Shown: positions 34,777-43,742, counted from the first letter of the stretch. The stretch: DNA of 64,000 nt from Nocardioides sp. T2.26MG-1 (GCF_950101795.1 NZ_CATNLZ010000001.1:627382-691381); one strand, 5' to 3'. The notes: generated by a model not told the origin, from the sequence alone. Translations and numbers: made by a program.

Positions 34777-36272
34777 TGCCTGCCGTCCTCCGCGAGGACC
34801 GGAAGGCCCGCCTCGTCGATCGGGAAGAGCGAGCCGGGATTCATGACATGGTGCGGATCGAAGGTCCGCTTCAACCCGGACAGCAGGTAGTAGGCGCTGC
34901 CGTGCTCCTCCCGCACCCACGGCGTCCGGTACTTCCCGACGCCGTGGTGGTGCACCATCGACCCGCCGACCCGCAGCGCCTCCTCGACGATGATCGCGTT
35001 GAGCGGGACGTGATACTCCTCGATCTCCCGACGCGGCTCACAGGCGATCCGGTAGTCGTAGACGAAGTAGAGGTTCGTGCCGGTCTGGTAGGAGTGTGAC
35101 GAGTGCGCACCCAGCAGGGTGAGGTCGCCGGCCCGCGGAAAGGTCGTCCGGATCCGCGTCATCACGGCGTGGTACAGCTCCGCGGTGCGCGACCAGTCGA
35201 CCGAGACCTCGGTCGTGTAGCCGAGGTGCGAGGTGCGCAGCATGTCCTGCTTCTCGGCCTCGATCCGGTCCGGACCCCAGTTGAGGTGCTCGAACCAGCT
35301 GCGGATCCGCTCCTCGGCCACCGGGAGATGCTCGACCGCGGCGGCCATCTCCTCGACGGCGGCCGACGTCGCGGCCACCAACCGCGCCGGACCCTCGGAC
35401 GAGAGCACGACCAGGTTCTGGTTCATCGGATGGTCAGGGAAGTGCTGGCGCGCGTCCTCGGGAGAGTAGAGCCGCGCGACCGCGGGGCGGTAGCCCGCGG
35501 TCAGCACGTCCCTCAGCAGCCCCACGCCGGCGCCGAAGTCCCGGACCATGAACCCGTGGTACCGCGCGGTGTCCGGGTACCAGCGGAACACCTTGACGGT
35601 GACCTCCGTGATGAAGGCGAGCGCGCCCTCGTTGCCGATCACGACGTGCCGGATGTCCGGACCGGCGGCCCGGCGCGGCACGTTCTTGATCCGCACGATC
35701 CGCCCACCGGGCAGGACCGCCTCGAGCCCGACCACCATGTCCTCGATCGCGCCGTACAGCGTGGAGAACTGCCCGATGGACCGCGTCGCGACCAGGCCGC
35801 CCAGCTGGGCGATCGGCTTGGACTGCGGAGAGTGCCCGGTGGTCAGGCCCTGCTCACGGAGCTGGTCCTCGAGGCGCTGGAGCGGTACGCCGCACTGCGC
35901 GGTCACCATCATGTCCTCGGCGTTCACGGCGATGACGCGGTCCATGCGGGACCCGTCGAGGACGATGGCGTCCTCGACGACCGTCTCCAGGCCTCCCTCG
36001 GTGCTCGTGCCGCCGGTCCGCGGGACGACCGCGATCCGCTCGCGGTCGGCCAGCTCGAGCAGTGCGGCGACCTGGTCGGTCGAGGTCGGGTAGGCGATGA
36101 TCGCGGGGATCGGCCCGTCGAAGATCCCGTGCACGGCGGTGTACTTGCGGAACCGGTCCACGCTGCTGGCGCGCAGGTGCGACTCGTCGGTGTCCACCTG
36201 CGCGACACCGAGGATGCTCGTGACGGCCGCGACGACCTCGTCGCGGCTGAGGGTGGAGCGGGAGGCGACCAT
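34773..36272 (-). CDS. FAD-binding oxidase, AGPS/GlcD-like
   Basis: A 499-aa flavoprotein of the vanillyl-alcohol-oxidase superfamily. FAD-binding motifs PRTGGTSTEGG and the central QSKPIAQLGGLVATRSIGQFS are followed by a C-terminal domain ending in MVHHHGVGKYRTPW, the HHH/GVGK signature of alkyldihydroxyacetonephosphate synthase. In bacteria such proteins more often oxidise hydroxy acids or polyols than make ether lipids. ATG 36272 follows GAAGGA. Its 4-bp overlap with the kinase suggests oxidation followed by phosphorylation of one substrate. Confidence 0.85.
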   Translation of the reverse strand: MVASRSTLSRDEVVAAVTSILGVAQVDTDESHLRASSVDRFRKYTAVHGIFDGPIPAIIAYPTSTDQVAALLELADRERIAVVPRTGGTSTEGGLETVVEDAIVLDGSRMDRVIAVNAEDMMVTAQCGVPLQRLEDQLREQGLTTGHSPQSKPIAQLGGLVATRSIGQFSTLYGAIEDMVVGLEAVLPGGRIVRIKNVPRRAAGPDIRHVVIGNEGALAFITEVTVKVFRWYPDTARYHGFMVRDFGAGVGLLRDVLTAGYRPAVARLYSPEDARQHFPDHPMNQNLVVLSSEGPARLVAATSAAVEEMAAAVEHLPVAEERIRSWFEHLNWGPDRIEAEKQDMLRTSHLGYTTEVSVDWSRTAELYHAVMTRIRTTFPRAGDLTLLGAHSSHSYQTGTNLYFVYDYRIACEPRREIEEYHVPLNAIIVEEALRVGGSMVHHHGVGKYRTPWVREEHGSAYYLLSGLKRTFDPHHVMNPGSLFPIDEAGLPVLAEDGRQ

Positions 36273-36306
36273 GCGGGGTCCTTCGGGGGTCGGAGGTGGG
36301 ATCGGG

Positions 36307-37095
36307 TCAGCGGACGAGGTAGCCGCCGTCGACCACGAGCACATGGCCGTTGACGTAGTCCGACGCCCGTGACGCGAGGAACACGAGTGCGCCCATCAGG
36401 TCGGCCGGGTCGCCCCACCGGCCCGCCGGGATGTGCTCGACGATCCGCCGGTTGGCGTCGTCGTCGCCGCGGGTGGCGGTGGTGATCGCGGTCGCGAAGT
36501 AGCCCGGCGCGATCGCGTTGACCTGGACGTTGTGGGCACCCAGCTCGTCGCAGTAGGCCTTGGTGAAGCCGACGATGCCTGCCTTGGTGGCGGCGTACGC
36601 CGGTGACTGCCGTCCGCCGAGGAACGAGAACAACGAGGCGATGTTGACGATCTTGCCACTGCCCTGGCGCACCATCTCGGCGCTGGCTGCGTGGGCGATC
36701 TCGAAGGCGGCGGTCATGTTCACCGCGATCATCGGGTCCCACTGCACCCGGCCGAAGTCGGCGACGTCGGCGAGGAGGCAGATCCCCGCGGAGTTCACCA
36801 GGATGTCGACCCCGCCCAGCTCCTCGACGCACCGCCGCACCGCGGCTGCCGGCACGCCGGCCTGGGTCAGGTCGGCCTGCATGCTGGCGTAGCGACGGCC
36901 GTGTCGTCCGGCCACCAACGCCGCGGTGCTCCCCTCGTCCGGCGTGATGCTCGGGACGAACACATCGGCTCCGGCCGCGGCCAGCGCGACCGAGAACGCG
37001 TGCCCGAGGCCGGTGTTTCCGCCGGTCACGATGGCGCGCTTGCCGGCGAGGGAGAAGTGGTCGAGCCCGAAGGCGTCGACGGACGGGCCGCTCAC
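36307..37095 (-). CDS. SDR-family oxidoreductase (gluconate 5-dehydrogenase/KduD-like)
   Basis: A 262-aa NAD(P)-dependent dehydrogenase. It has TGGNTGLG (cofactor, about 24-31), NSAGI, the catalytic Ser in ASLFSFLGG and YAATK (Tyr/Lys). The C-terminal VVDGGYLVR is typical of sugar-acid or polyol dehydrogenases. GTG 37095 overlaps the aldehyde dehydrogenase stop by 4 bp. It likely acts on a polyol or hydroxy acid within the operon's pathway. Confidence 0.88.
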   Translation of the reverse strand: MSGPSVDAFGLDHFSLAGKRAIVTGGNTGLGHAFSVALAAAGADVFVPSITPDEGSTAALVAGRHGRRYASMQADLTQAGVPAAAVRRCVEELGGVDILVNSAGICLLADVADFGRVQWDPMIAVNMTAAFEIAHAASAEMVRQGSGKIVNIASLFSFLGGRQSPAYAATKAGIVGFTKAYCDELGAHNVQVNAIAPGYFATAITTATRGDDDANRRIVEHIPAGRWGDPADLMGALVFLASRASDYVNGHVLVVDGGYLVR

Positions 37096-38579
37096 GCGGA
37101 ACGCTCCGCGGTCGCGAAGGGGTCGCGGATCCCGACGTACACGGTCTCGAGGTACTCCTCGATCCCCTCCGCACCGCCCTCGCGCCCGAGCCCCGAGGCC
37201 TTGACGCCGCCGAACGGGGCGGCGGGATTGGAGACCACACCCGTGTTGATGCCGACCATCCCGGACTCCAACTGCTCCGACAGCCGCAGCGCCCGGTCGA
37301 GGTCGCGGGTGAAGACGAAGGCGACCAGCCCGTACTCCGTGCTGTTCGCCGAGGACACCGCCTCCGCGTCGTCGTCGAAGACGATGACCGGAGCGACCGG
37401 GCCGAAGATCTCCTCGCGCACGATCGCCATGTCGGCGCGGACACCGGCGAGGACCGTCGGCGGATAGAAGTAGCCCGGCCCCTCGGCAGGAGCACCTCCC
37501 GTCAGCACCCGGGCACCGGCGGCGACCGCGCCGTCGACGAGCGCAGCGACCTTGGCCCGGAACCGTTCGTCGATGAGCGGGCCCAGCGTGGTCGAGGCCT
37601 CAGAGCCGGGTCCCACGACGAAGGCCTGCATCCGGGCGGTCAGCTTCTCGGTGAACTCCTCGGCGACCGAGGAGTGCACGAGGATCCGATTGGCCGCCAC
37701 GCACGCCTCACCGCCGTTGCGCATCTTCGCCACCAGGGCGCCCTCGACGGCCTCGTCGACGTCGGCGTCCGCGCACACGATCAGTGGTGCGTTGCCGCCG
37801 AGCTCCATCGACACCTTGAGCACCCGCTCCGACGCCGCGGCCATCAGCCGGCGCCCGACCGGCGTGGAGCCGGTGAACGACAGCTTGCGCAGCCGGTGGT
37901 CATCGAGCAGCGGCCCGCTGACCGCCCCCGGGTCCGTGGTGGTCACGACGTTGAGTACGCCGGCCGGCAGACCCGCCTCCGCCATGACCGAGGTGAAGAG
38001 AAGCGAGGTGAGGGGTGTGAGATCGGCGGGCTTGAGCACCATCGTGCAGCCGGCTGCGATCGCCGGTGCGACCTTGCGGGTCGCCATCGCGATCGGGAAG
38101 TTCCACGGCGTGATGAGCAGGCACGGACCGACCGGGCGCTTGCGCACCAGCAGCCGGTTGGCCCCGTCGGGCGCGGTGGCGTAGCTCCCCGACACCCGTG
38201 GCGCCTCCTCGCTGAACCAGCGAAGGAACTCGGCGCCGTACGCGACCTCGGCCAGGCTCTCGGTGAGCGGCTTGCCCATCTCGAGGGTGATCAGGCGGGC
38301 GAACTCCTCGGCTCGCGCGGTGACCAGTTCGAATCCGCGCCGCAGGATCTCCGCGCGCATCCGGGCCGGGGTCCGGCCCCAGGACTCCTGGACCCGGGCG
38401 GCCGCATCCAGGGCTCGGAGTCCGTCGGCAGCGGACCCGTCGGCCACCGACGCGATGACCGCGCCGGTCGCCGGATCGGTCACGCCGAAGCGACGCCCGC
38501 CCTCGGCCTCAACCCACGCGCCGTCGATGTAGAGGTCGGTGGGGATCCCGGCGATGACGTCGCCCACATCGGCACTCAT
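37092..38579 (-). CDS. aldehyde dehydrogenase, succinate-semialdehyde dehydrogenase-like
   Basis: A 495-aa NAD(P)-dependent enzyme oxidising an aldehyde to an acid. The oxyanion Asn is in ITPWNFPIAM, the general base Glu in ELGGNAP, and the nucleophile Cys in GGEACVAANR. FGGVKASGLGREGG near the C-terminus is the GabD-type ending. ATG 38579 overlaps the upstream dehydrogenase stop (ATGA). In a formaldehyde-producing context a semialdehyde left after deamination or demethylation is a plausible substrate, but this is inference. Confidence 0.92.
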   Translation of the reverse strand: MSADVGDVIAGIPTDLYIDGAWVEAEGGRRFGVTDPATGAVIASVADGSAADGLRALDAAARVQESWGRTPARMRAEILRRGFELVTARAEEFARLITLEMGKPLTESLAEVAYGAEFLRWFSEEAPRVSGSYATAPDGANRLLVRKRPVGPCLLITPWNFPIAMATRKVAPAIAAGCTMVLKPADLTPLTSLLFTSVMAEAGLPAGVLNVVTTTDPGAVSGPLLDDHRLRKLSFTGSTPVGRRLMAAASERVLKVSMELGGNAPLIVCADADVDEAVEGALVAKMRNGGEACVAANRILVHSSVAEEFTEKLTARMQAFVVGPGSEASTTLGPLIDERFRAKVAALVDGAVAAGARVLTGGAPAEGPGYFYPPTVLAGVRADMAIVREEIFGPVAPVIVFDDDAEAVSSANSTEYGLVAFVFTRDLDRALRLSEQLESGMVGINTGVVSNPAAPFGGVKASGLGREGGAEGIEEYLETVYVGIRDPFATAERSA

Positions 38580-39523
38580 GCCGTCACCGCCCGACGGGCC
38601 TCCGCGTCGCCTCCGAGCCGCATCGGGCGTCCGAGGAGGTCCTCGTAGAGCTGGAACGGCGTCATCTCGCCGGCGCGGTCGCCGTAGGTCGCCCGAGCCC
38701 GGCGGTAGACCTGCTCGACGACGGCCGAGACCTCTACCGGCACGCCCACCGTGGCGGCGAGGTCGGTCGACAGGCCGAGGTCCTTGCAGGCCAGGGCGAT
38801 GGCGAACCCCTCGTCGTAGTCGCCGTGCTGGAGGATCGAGACCACGTCGTGCTCGAGGAAGTTGCTGTTGGCCGGGCTGGCGACCAGCGCGTCGCGCAAC
38901 ACCCCGAGGTCGACGCCGGCCTTGACGCCCACGGCGAGCACCTCGGCGGTCGCCACCAGGTGGGAGAACCACAGCTGGTTGATCATCAGCTTGACGGCAT
39001 ACCCGGCCCCGTGCGGCCCCACGTGCAGGATCCGCTCCGGGTCGCCCATCGCCTCGAACACCGGTCGGAGCCGCTCGACCTGCTCGGCGTCGCCGCCGAT
39101 GAAGATCTGCAGCCGGCCGGCCGCGGCACCCACCGCCATCCCGCTCACCGGGGCGTCGAGGACCACGATGCCCCGGTCGGGGGTGCGCCGGCGTACGTCG
39201 TCGGCGACCGCCGGTACCGAGGTGGACATGTCGATCCAGGTGCCTTCGTCCGGCAGGCCGGCGAGGATGCCGTCCGGCCCGTTGACGACCTCGTTGACGA
39301 TCGCCGGCGTCGGCAGCATCGTGATCACGGTGCCGGCGCTTGCGGCGGCCGCGGCCGCGGAGTCGGCCACCTCTGCACCCAGGGCGGCGTACTCGTCGAG
39401 GAGCTCGCGGCGGGCGTCGTGGACGACCAGCTCGAACCCGGCCTTCAGCAGGTTGCGGGTCATGCCCGACCCCATGCTCCCGAGTCCGACGAAGCCGATC
39501 CGGGTCGGCGTGCGTTGCTGCAT
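38576..39523 (-). CDS. beta-hydroxyacid dehydrogenase (HIBADH/tartronate semialdehyde reductase-like)
   Basis: A 315-aa NAD(P)-binding dehydrogenase. It shows GFVGLGSMGSGMTRNLLKAG at the N-terminus, DAPVSGMAVGAAAGRLQIFIGG (substrate loop) and the catalytic Lys in GAGYAVKLMINQ. ATG 39523 is used because upstream in-frame sequence is low-complexity. It begins 14 nt after the fae-like stop. Substrates of the family are 3-hydroxy acids such as 3-hydroxyisobutyrate, glycerate or 4-hydroxybutyrate. Confidence 0.88.
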   Translation of the reverse strand: MQQRTPTRIGFVGLGSMGSGMTRNLLKAGFELVVHDARRELLDEYAALGAEVADSAAAAAASAGTVITMLPTPAIVNEVVNGPDGILAGLPDEGTWIDMSTSVPAVADDVRRRTPDRGIVVLDAPVSGMAVGAAAGRLQIFIGGDAEQVERLRPVFEAMGDPERILHVGPHGAGYAVKLMINQLWFSHLVATAEVLAVGVKAGVDLGVLRDALVASPANSNFLEHDVVSILQHGDYDEGFAIALACKDLGLSTDLAATVGVPVEVSAVVEQVYRRARATYGDRAGEMTPFQLYEDLLGRPMRLGGDAEARRAVTA

Positions 39524-39537
39524 GGTGTGGTCAGTCC

Positions 39538-40062
39538 TCACATGCTCGGTGTGGCAGGTGTGTAGAACGGGTTGTGGACGTCGCCGCGGGCGGCGAGGAC
39601 GTCGACGGTGGCCGGGAGCCCCAGCGCGCCGCTGCGCAGGGCCGTCGCGGTGGCCTCTCGGTTGTTGCGGAAGACCTCGTCCGCGTCGTTCGCTGCCGGG
39701 TTCACCCACACGGCGCAGATCAGCACCAGCTGGTCGAGGTCCAGTGCGCCGAGCGCCCCGCCGCCGTCCAGCTCGTCGCCGACGCCGGCGGCGACCCCGG
39801 CCTGCGCCGGACCCCAGATCATCAGCCCGTGCTCGTCGCCCTCCGGGGCGGCCTTGGTGACGAAGAGGGTCGGCGGCTTGACCGGGATGCCGGGCCTCAC
39901 CACCGCCATGAACGGCACGTGCCCCGCACTCGGAGTGGCGAGGGCGGTGGCCCAGGCCGTCCCGACCGGCCCCGAGCGACTGCCGAGGACGGTGTTGATG
40001 TGCGCGGCGTTGGCGCCCGAGCCGACGAAGGACTCGCCGACCTGATAGATCGGGTCGCTCAC
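39538..40062 (-). CDS. fae: formaldehyde-activating enzyme homologue (Fae family)
   Basis: A 174-aa protein. The N-terminal VGESFVGSGANAAHINTVLGSRSGPVGTAWA aligns with Fae of methylotrophs, including the conserved His (His21 here). GPAQAGVAAGVGDEL and the C-terminal NREATATALRSGALG...HNPFYTPA also match. Classical Fae condenses formaldehyde with tetrahydromethanopterin, a cofactor not expected in actinobacteria, which usually detoxify formaldehyde with mycothiol. GTG 40062 overlaps the binding-protein stop by 4 bp, so it is embedded in the transport operon. It could use another pterin or carry a different aldehyde. Confidence 0.85.
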   Translation of the reverse strand: MSDPIYQVGESFVGSGANAAHINTVLGSRSGPVGTAWATALATPSAGHVPFMAVVRPGIPVKPPTLFVTKAAPEGDEHGLMIWGPAQAGVAAGVGDELDGGGALGALDLDQLVLICAVWVNPAANDADEVFRNNREATATALRSGALGLPATVDVLAARGDVHNPFYTPATPSM

Positions 40063-40997
40063 TTCAGCAGGCCCGCGTCGTCGAGGAACTCGGCGGCGAT
40101 GTCCTCGGGATCCTCGCCGTCGACGTCGGCCTTCGCATTGAGCTCCTGCATCTTCTCGGTGGTCAGCAGGGGCGCGACCTCGCCGATGATGTCGGCGATC
40201 TCGGGGTACTTCTTCACCGCATCGGCGTCCATGGTCAACGCGCCTTGATAGACGGGGAAGAAGTGCTGGTCGTCCTCCATCACGGTGAGGTCCAGCGCCT
40301 TGATGCGCCCGTCGGTGGAGAACACCTCGCCGAAGTTGCAGTCGTCGCCCTTCTGGGTCGCGGTGTAGATGACGCCGGTGTCGAGGAGCGTGACGTTGCC
40401 GTCCGGGACGTCGATGCCGTAGGCCGCCGAGACGCCCGGCCAGCCGTCGTCTCGGGTGCTGAACTCGCTCTCGATGCAGAAGGTCTGCTCCGAGTCCGGC
40501 AGCGCGGCGACGTCGCTGAGGGTCTTCACGGCGAGCTCGGCGGCCTTGTCGGAGCGGATCGCGAAGGCGTAGGTGTTGTTGAACGGCGCCGGGTCGATCC
40601 ACGCGATGCCGTTCTTGGCGTCGGCCTCCTTCACGGCGTCGAACTGCTGCTGGGGGTCGGTGATCGGCTTGGTGTTCTTCAGGTAGGTGATCCACGCCGT
40701 GCCGGTGTACTCCCAGTAGCCGATGAAGTCGCCGTTCTCCAGGGCCTGACGGGTGTTGGCCGAGCCGACCAGCTGCGTGTTCACGTCGACGTCGGCGCCG
40801 TGCGCGTTGAGCAGGTCGCCGGTGATGTAGGCGAGGATGTACTGCTCCGAGAAGTCCTTGGAGCCGATGGTGCCGGTCAGTCCGTCCAGCTCCTGGCCGG
40901 CGCTCCCGGAGTCGGAGTTGCCGTCGCCACCGCAGCCCGCCGCGGTGAGGGCGAGGACGCTGAGGCCGATCAGGGCAGGAGCGAGCTTCTTCTTCAT
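40059..40997 (-). CDS. glycine-betaine/quaternary-amine-type substrate-binding lipoprotein
   Basis: A 312-aa OpuC/ProX-type (QAT family) binding protein. The lipobox is LTAAGC (Cys22). The conserved GSKDFSEQYILAYITGDLL, GSANTRQALENGDF and YWEYTGTAW segments are present; aromatic residues in the latter form the cation-binding box in relatives. ATG 40997 lies just after GAAGGAA; the GTG/ATG at 41012 adds MRRNT. The family binds betaine, choline, carnitine or similar cations, but ligands are diverse. Confidence 0.9.
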   Translation of the reverse strand: MKKKLAPALIGLSVLALTAAGCGGDGNSDSGSAGQELDGLTGTIGSKDFSEQYILAYITGDLLNAHGADVDVNTQLVGSANTRQALENGDFIGYWEYTGTAWITYLKNTKPITDPQQQFDAVKEADAKNGIAWIDPAPFNNTYAFAIRSDKAAELAVKTLSDVAALPDSEQTFCIESEFSTRDDGWPGVSAAYGIDVPDGNVTLLDTGVIYTATQKGDDCNFGEVFSTDGRIKALDLTVMEDDQHFFPVYQGALTMDADAVKKYPEIADIIGEVAPLLTTEKMQELNAKADVDGEDPEDIAAEFLDDAGLLK

Positions 40998-41090
40998 CGT
41001 GTTCCTTCGCATGGTGAGGGGTCAGAGGGCAGATCCGGTCAGCGGTCGGTGCCGGTCACGGAGGAGGGCATCGGCCGGAGCCGGGGATCG

Positions 41091-41894
41091 TCAGAGTCCG
41101 CGCGGGCGCACGAGCTCCTCTACGAGACCGGCGAGCCAGTCGATGAGGATCGCGATGGCGGCCACCAGGCTGGACCCGACGATGAGCACCGGGTAGCGCT
41201 GGAGCTTCAGGCCGTTCACGATCATGTCCCCGAGACCGCCGGCGTTGATGAACGTCGCGATGGTCGCGACTCCGACGGCGAAGACCAGTGAGGTGCGCAG
41301 GCCGGCCAGGATCACTGGGGAGGCGAGGGGAAGCTCGATCCGGCGCAGCACCTGCCACCGGGTCATGCCCATGCCGCGTGCCGACTCCCGCGTGGGTGCG
41401 TCCACCTCGGCAAGTCCGGTGAGCGTGTTGCGCAGCACCGGGAGGAACGAGTAGGCGACCAGGGCGACGAGGGCGGTGGTGAACCCCGTCTTCCACACGA
41501 TCGCCAGGAGGATGACGACTCCGACTGCAGGTGTGGCCTGGCCGATGTTGGCGAGCGCGAGCACCAGCGACCGGAGGAGCCTCGACCGGGTGAGGTGGAT
41601 GAGGATCCCCACCGGGATGGCGATCACCGCGACCAGCGCTGCGGCGGCGAACGAGAGCTCGAGGTGCTCGCGGACCCGGGCGACGAGGTAGTCGGAGTTC
41701 AGGGTCCGCTGCTCGATCGAGTCCAGGTCCTGGCTCTTGACCCAGATCAGGAGGACGACGAGCCCGGCAGCGATGAGGACGGGCGCGGCCAGGACGCGCA
41801 GGGGGGACAGACCGGTTCCCGGCGTGCCGAGGAGCGTGGTCCGGTCGCCGACGGCAGGCGTGCTGCCAGCGGGGGTCACGACGTCGACGCTCAC
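41091..41894 (-). CDS. QAT-type ABC transporter permease
   Basis: A 267-aa permease with about six membrane segments. The EAA-type loop ESARGMGMTRWQVLRRIELPLASPVILAGLR is in the expected position. An N-terminal polar extension of about 30 residues precedes the first segment. GTG 41894 overlaps the ATPase stop by 4 bp. Followed 93 nt later by the binding-protein gene; that short gap holds the ribosome binding site and no obvious terminator. Confidence 0.9.
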   Translation of the reverse strand: MSVDVVTPAGSTPAVGDRTTLLGTPGTGLSPLRVLAAPVLIAAGLVVLLIWVKSQDLDSIEQRTLNSDYLVARVREHLELSFAAAALVAVIAIPVGILIHLTRSRLLRSLVLALANIGQATPAVGVVILLAIVWKTGFTTALVALVAYSFLPVLRNTLTGLAEVDAPTRESARGMGMTRWQVLRRIELPLASPVILAGLRTSLVFAVGVATIATFINAGGLGDMIVNGLKLQRYPVLIVGSSLVAAIAILIDWLAGLVEELVRPRGL

Positions 41895-42919
41895 AGCGTC
41901 ACCGGCTGGGTTCGGGGCGCTCGGGTGAGGGCCGCGGAGATGTCGGCGTGTCGGAGCCGGCCGAGCACCCGGCCGTCCTCGTCGAGCACGGTCAGCGCGT
42001 CGGCACCGGTCACGACCAGCTGGTCGAGGGCGTCCCGCAGGGTGGCGGTCGCGGCCACGGTCGGCCCGGTGGCCGGCCCGGCGGCTGGCGCCAGGGCCGC
42101 GGCGGTGACCGTCAGCAGGGCGAGACGTTTCAGCGCTGCGCCGGAGCCGATGAAGGAGGCGACGTACTCGTTGGCGGGCGCGGCGAGGATCGCGTCGGGG
42201 GTGTCGAACTGCTCGATGCGGCTGTTGTCGCTCAGCACGGCGATCCGGTCTCCGAGGCGGACCGCCTCGTCGAAGTCGTGGGTGACGAAGATGATCGTCT
42301 TGCCGATGTCGGCCTGGAGCCGGAGGAACTCGGCCTGGAGCTTCTCGCGGGTGATCGGATCGGTCGCGCCGAACGGCTCGTCCATGAGCATCACCGGCGG
42401 GTCGGCGGCCAGAGCGCGCGCGACGCCGGCGCGCTGCTGCTGACCGCCGGAGAGCTGGCGCGGGAACCGCTTGGCGAAGACGCTGGGGTCGAGCTGGACG
42501 GTCTCGAGCAGCTCCTCGACCCGTGCGTTGATGCGCTTCTTGGGCCACTTCAGCAGCCGTGGGACGGTCGCGATGTTGTCCGCGATCGTCATGTGCGGGA
42601 AGAGGCCGATCTGCTGGATGACGTAGCCGATGTGGCGTCGCAGCTGGTCGGGCGAGAGACCGAGGACGTCCTGGCCGTCGATCCGGATGGATCCCGACGA
42701 CGGCTCGATGATCCGGTTCACCATCTTCATCGTGGTCGTCTTGCCGCATCCGCTGGGGCCGACCAGCATGATCAGCTCGCCCGGCTGGATGCGCATCGAG
42801 AAGTCCTGGACGGCGCTGACGCTCTGCCCGGGATAGACCTTGGTGACCCCGTCGAGCTCGATGCTGACGCCCCCGGACGTGTTCGTGGAGGACGGGAAGA
42901 TCCTGCTGGTGTCAGACAC
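41891..42919 (-). CDS. QAT-type ABC transporter ATP-binding protein
   Basis: A 342-aa ATPase with Walker A GPSGCGKTTT, signature LSGGQQQRAGVARAL, Walker B MLMDEPFGATDP and the switch His (FVTHD). The C-terminal region from about 275 has one recognisable CBS-like segment (TLRDALDQLVVTGADALTVLDEDGRVLG), as in osmoregulated OpuA/OpuC ATPases, though the second CBS motif is weak. GTG 42919 overlaps the upstream permease stop by 8 bp. Confidence 0.92.
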   Translation of the reverse strand: MSDTSRIFPSSTNTSGGVSIELDGVTKVYPGQSVSAVQDFSMRIQPGELIMLVGPSGCGKTTTMKMVNRIIEPSSGSIRIDGQDVLGLSPDQLRRHIGYVIQQIGLFPHMTIADNIATVPRLLKWPKKRINARVEELLETVQLDPSVFAKRFPRQLSGGQQQRAGVARALAADPPVMLMDEPFGATDPITREKLQAEFLRLQADIGKTIIFVTHDFDEAVRLGDRIAVLSDNSRIEQFDTPDAILAAPANEYVASFIGSGAALKRLALLTVTAAALAPAAGPATGPTVAATATLRDALDQLVVTGADALTVLDEDGRVLGRLRHADISAALTRAPRTQPVTL

Positions 42920-43637
42920 GGAGACCCCTGGGAGTGGTGAACCGGGCGATCAGGACGAAGAGGGCGTCGGCGACGAGGGCGAGCAGCACCACGCCGACGG
43001 TCCCGCTGAGCGCGTAGTTGAGAGCGTTGACGGATCCGAGGGAGGAGAGGCCCTTGAAGATGTACTGCCCCAGACCCGGTCCGGCGACGTAGGCACCGAT
43101 CGCGGCGATCCCGATGGCCAGCTGGGTCGCGACCCGGATGCCGGTGAGAATGATCGGCCACGCCATCGGCAGCTGCACCCGCAGCAGCACGTGGGTCGGG
43201 CTCATCCCCATGCCGCGCGCTGACTCCAGGACGTGGGCGGGGACCTCGCGCAGGCCGGTGACCGCGTTGCGGACGATGGGGAGCATCGAGTAGAGGACCA
43301 GCGCGGTCACGGTCGGCCCCCAGCCCAGCCCGAACAGCGGGCTGAGGATCGCGAGCAGCGCCAGCGACGGGACCGTGAGGATGATCGCGGTCGACGTGAC
43401 GGCGAGGTTCCGGCCGATGGGGCTGTCCCAAACCAGCAGCGCGATGGCGATGCTGAGCACGGTCGCGATCCCGACCGAGAGGGCGACCACCTCGATGTGG
43501 TCGACCATCATCTGAGTCAGGTCGTCGGAACGGCGATCGAGGAACGTCTGGAGGCCGCCGAGGCCCTGGTTGCCGTCGGCGCGGACCGACGAGTCGGCCA
43601 CCAGACCGTGTCGTCCCGCGAGTGCCAGCGCGTCCAT
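42912..43637 (-). CDS. QAT-type ABC transporter permease (first gene of operon)
   Basis: A 241-aa permease with about six membrane segments and the loop ESARGMGMSPTHVLLRVQLPMAWPIILTGIR. It pairs with the 267-aa permease as a heterodimer. ATG 43637 follows GGAGGAGG by 4 nt, a strong ribosome binding site for the first gene of the long operon that runs to 33325. An N-terminal polar stretch of about 35 residues precedes the first segment. Confidence 0.9.
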   Translation of the reverse strand: MDALALAGRHGLVADSSVRADGNQGLGGLQTFLDRRSDDLTQMMVDHIEVVALSVGIATVLSIAIALLVWDSPIGRNLAVTSTAIILTVPSLALLAILSPLFGLGWGPTVTALVLYSMLPIVRNAVTGLREVPAHVLESARGMGMSPTHVLLRVQLPMAWPIILTGIRVATQLAIGIAAIGAYVAGPGLGQYIFKGLSSLGSVNALNYALSGTVGVVLLALVADALFVLIARFTTPRGLRV

Positions 43638-43682
43638 GTCACCTCCTCCGAGAGTCTGAGTGCCGGCGCTCATCTCCTGCGA

Positions 43683-43696
43683 GTGACGGCCGTCAC
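43683..43696. promoter_or_regulatory. perfect palindrome upstream of the Fae/QAT operon
   Basis: GTGACGGCCGTCAC is a perfect 14-bp palindrome 46 bp upstream of the first permease ATG. It resembles the 7629 palindrome but retains full dyad symmetry. Candidate regulator site; IclR encoded divergently is the obvious protein to test. Confidence 0.4.
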
Positions 43697-43742
43697 GTTT
43701 GGTGTAGGACGATCGCAGTGCCGATTGAGTTTGCACAACGGA

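Noticed and set aside
7629..43696. Reading the GTGATGGCCATCAC and GTGACGGCCGTCAC palindromes as one regulon
   Set aside because: They lie beside regulators of different families (LysR and IclR), and a GTGAYGGCCRTCAC dyad can arise by chance in this base composition; kept as separate local candidates.
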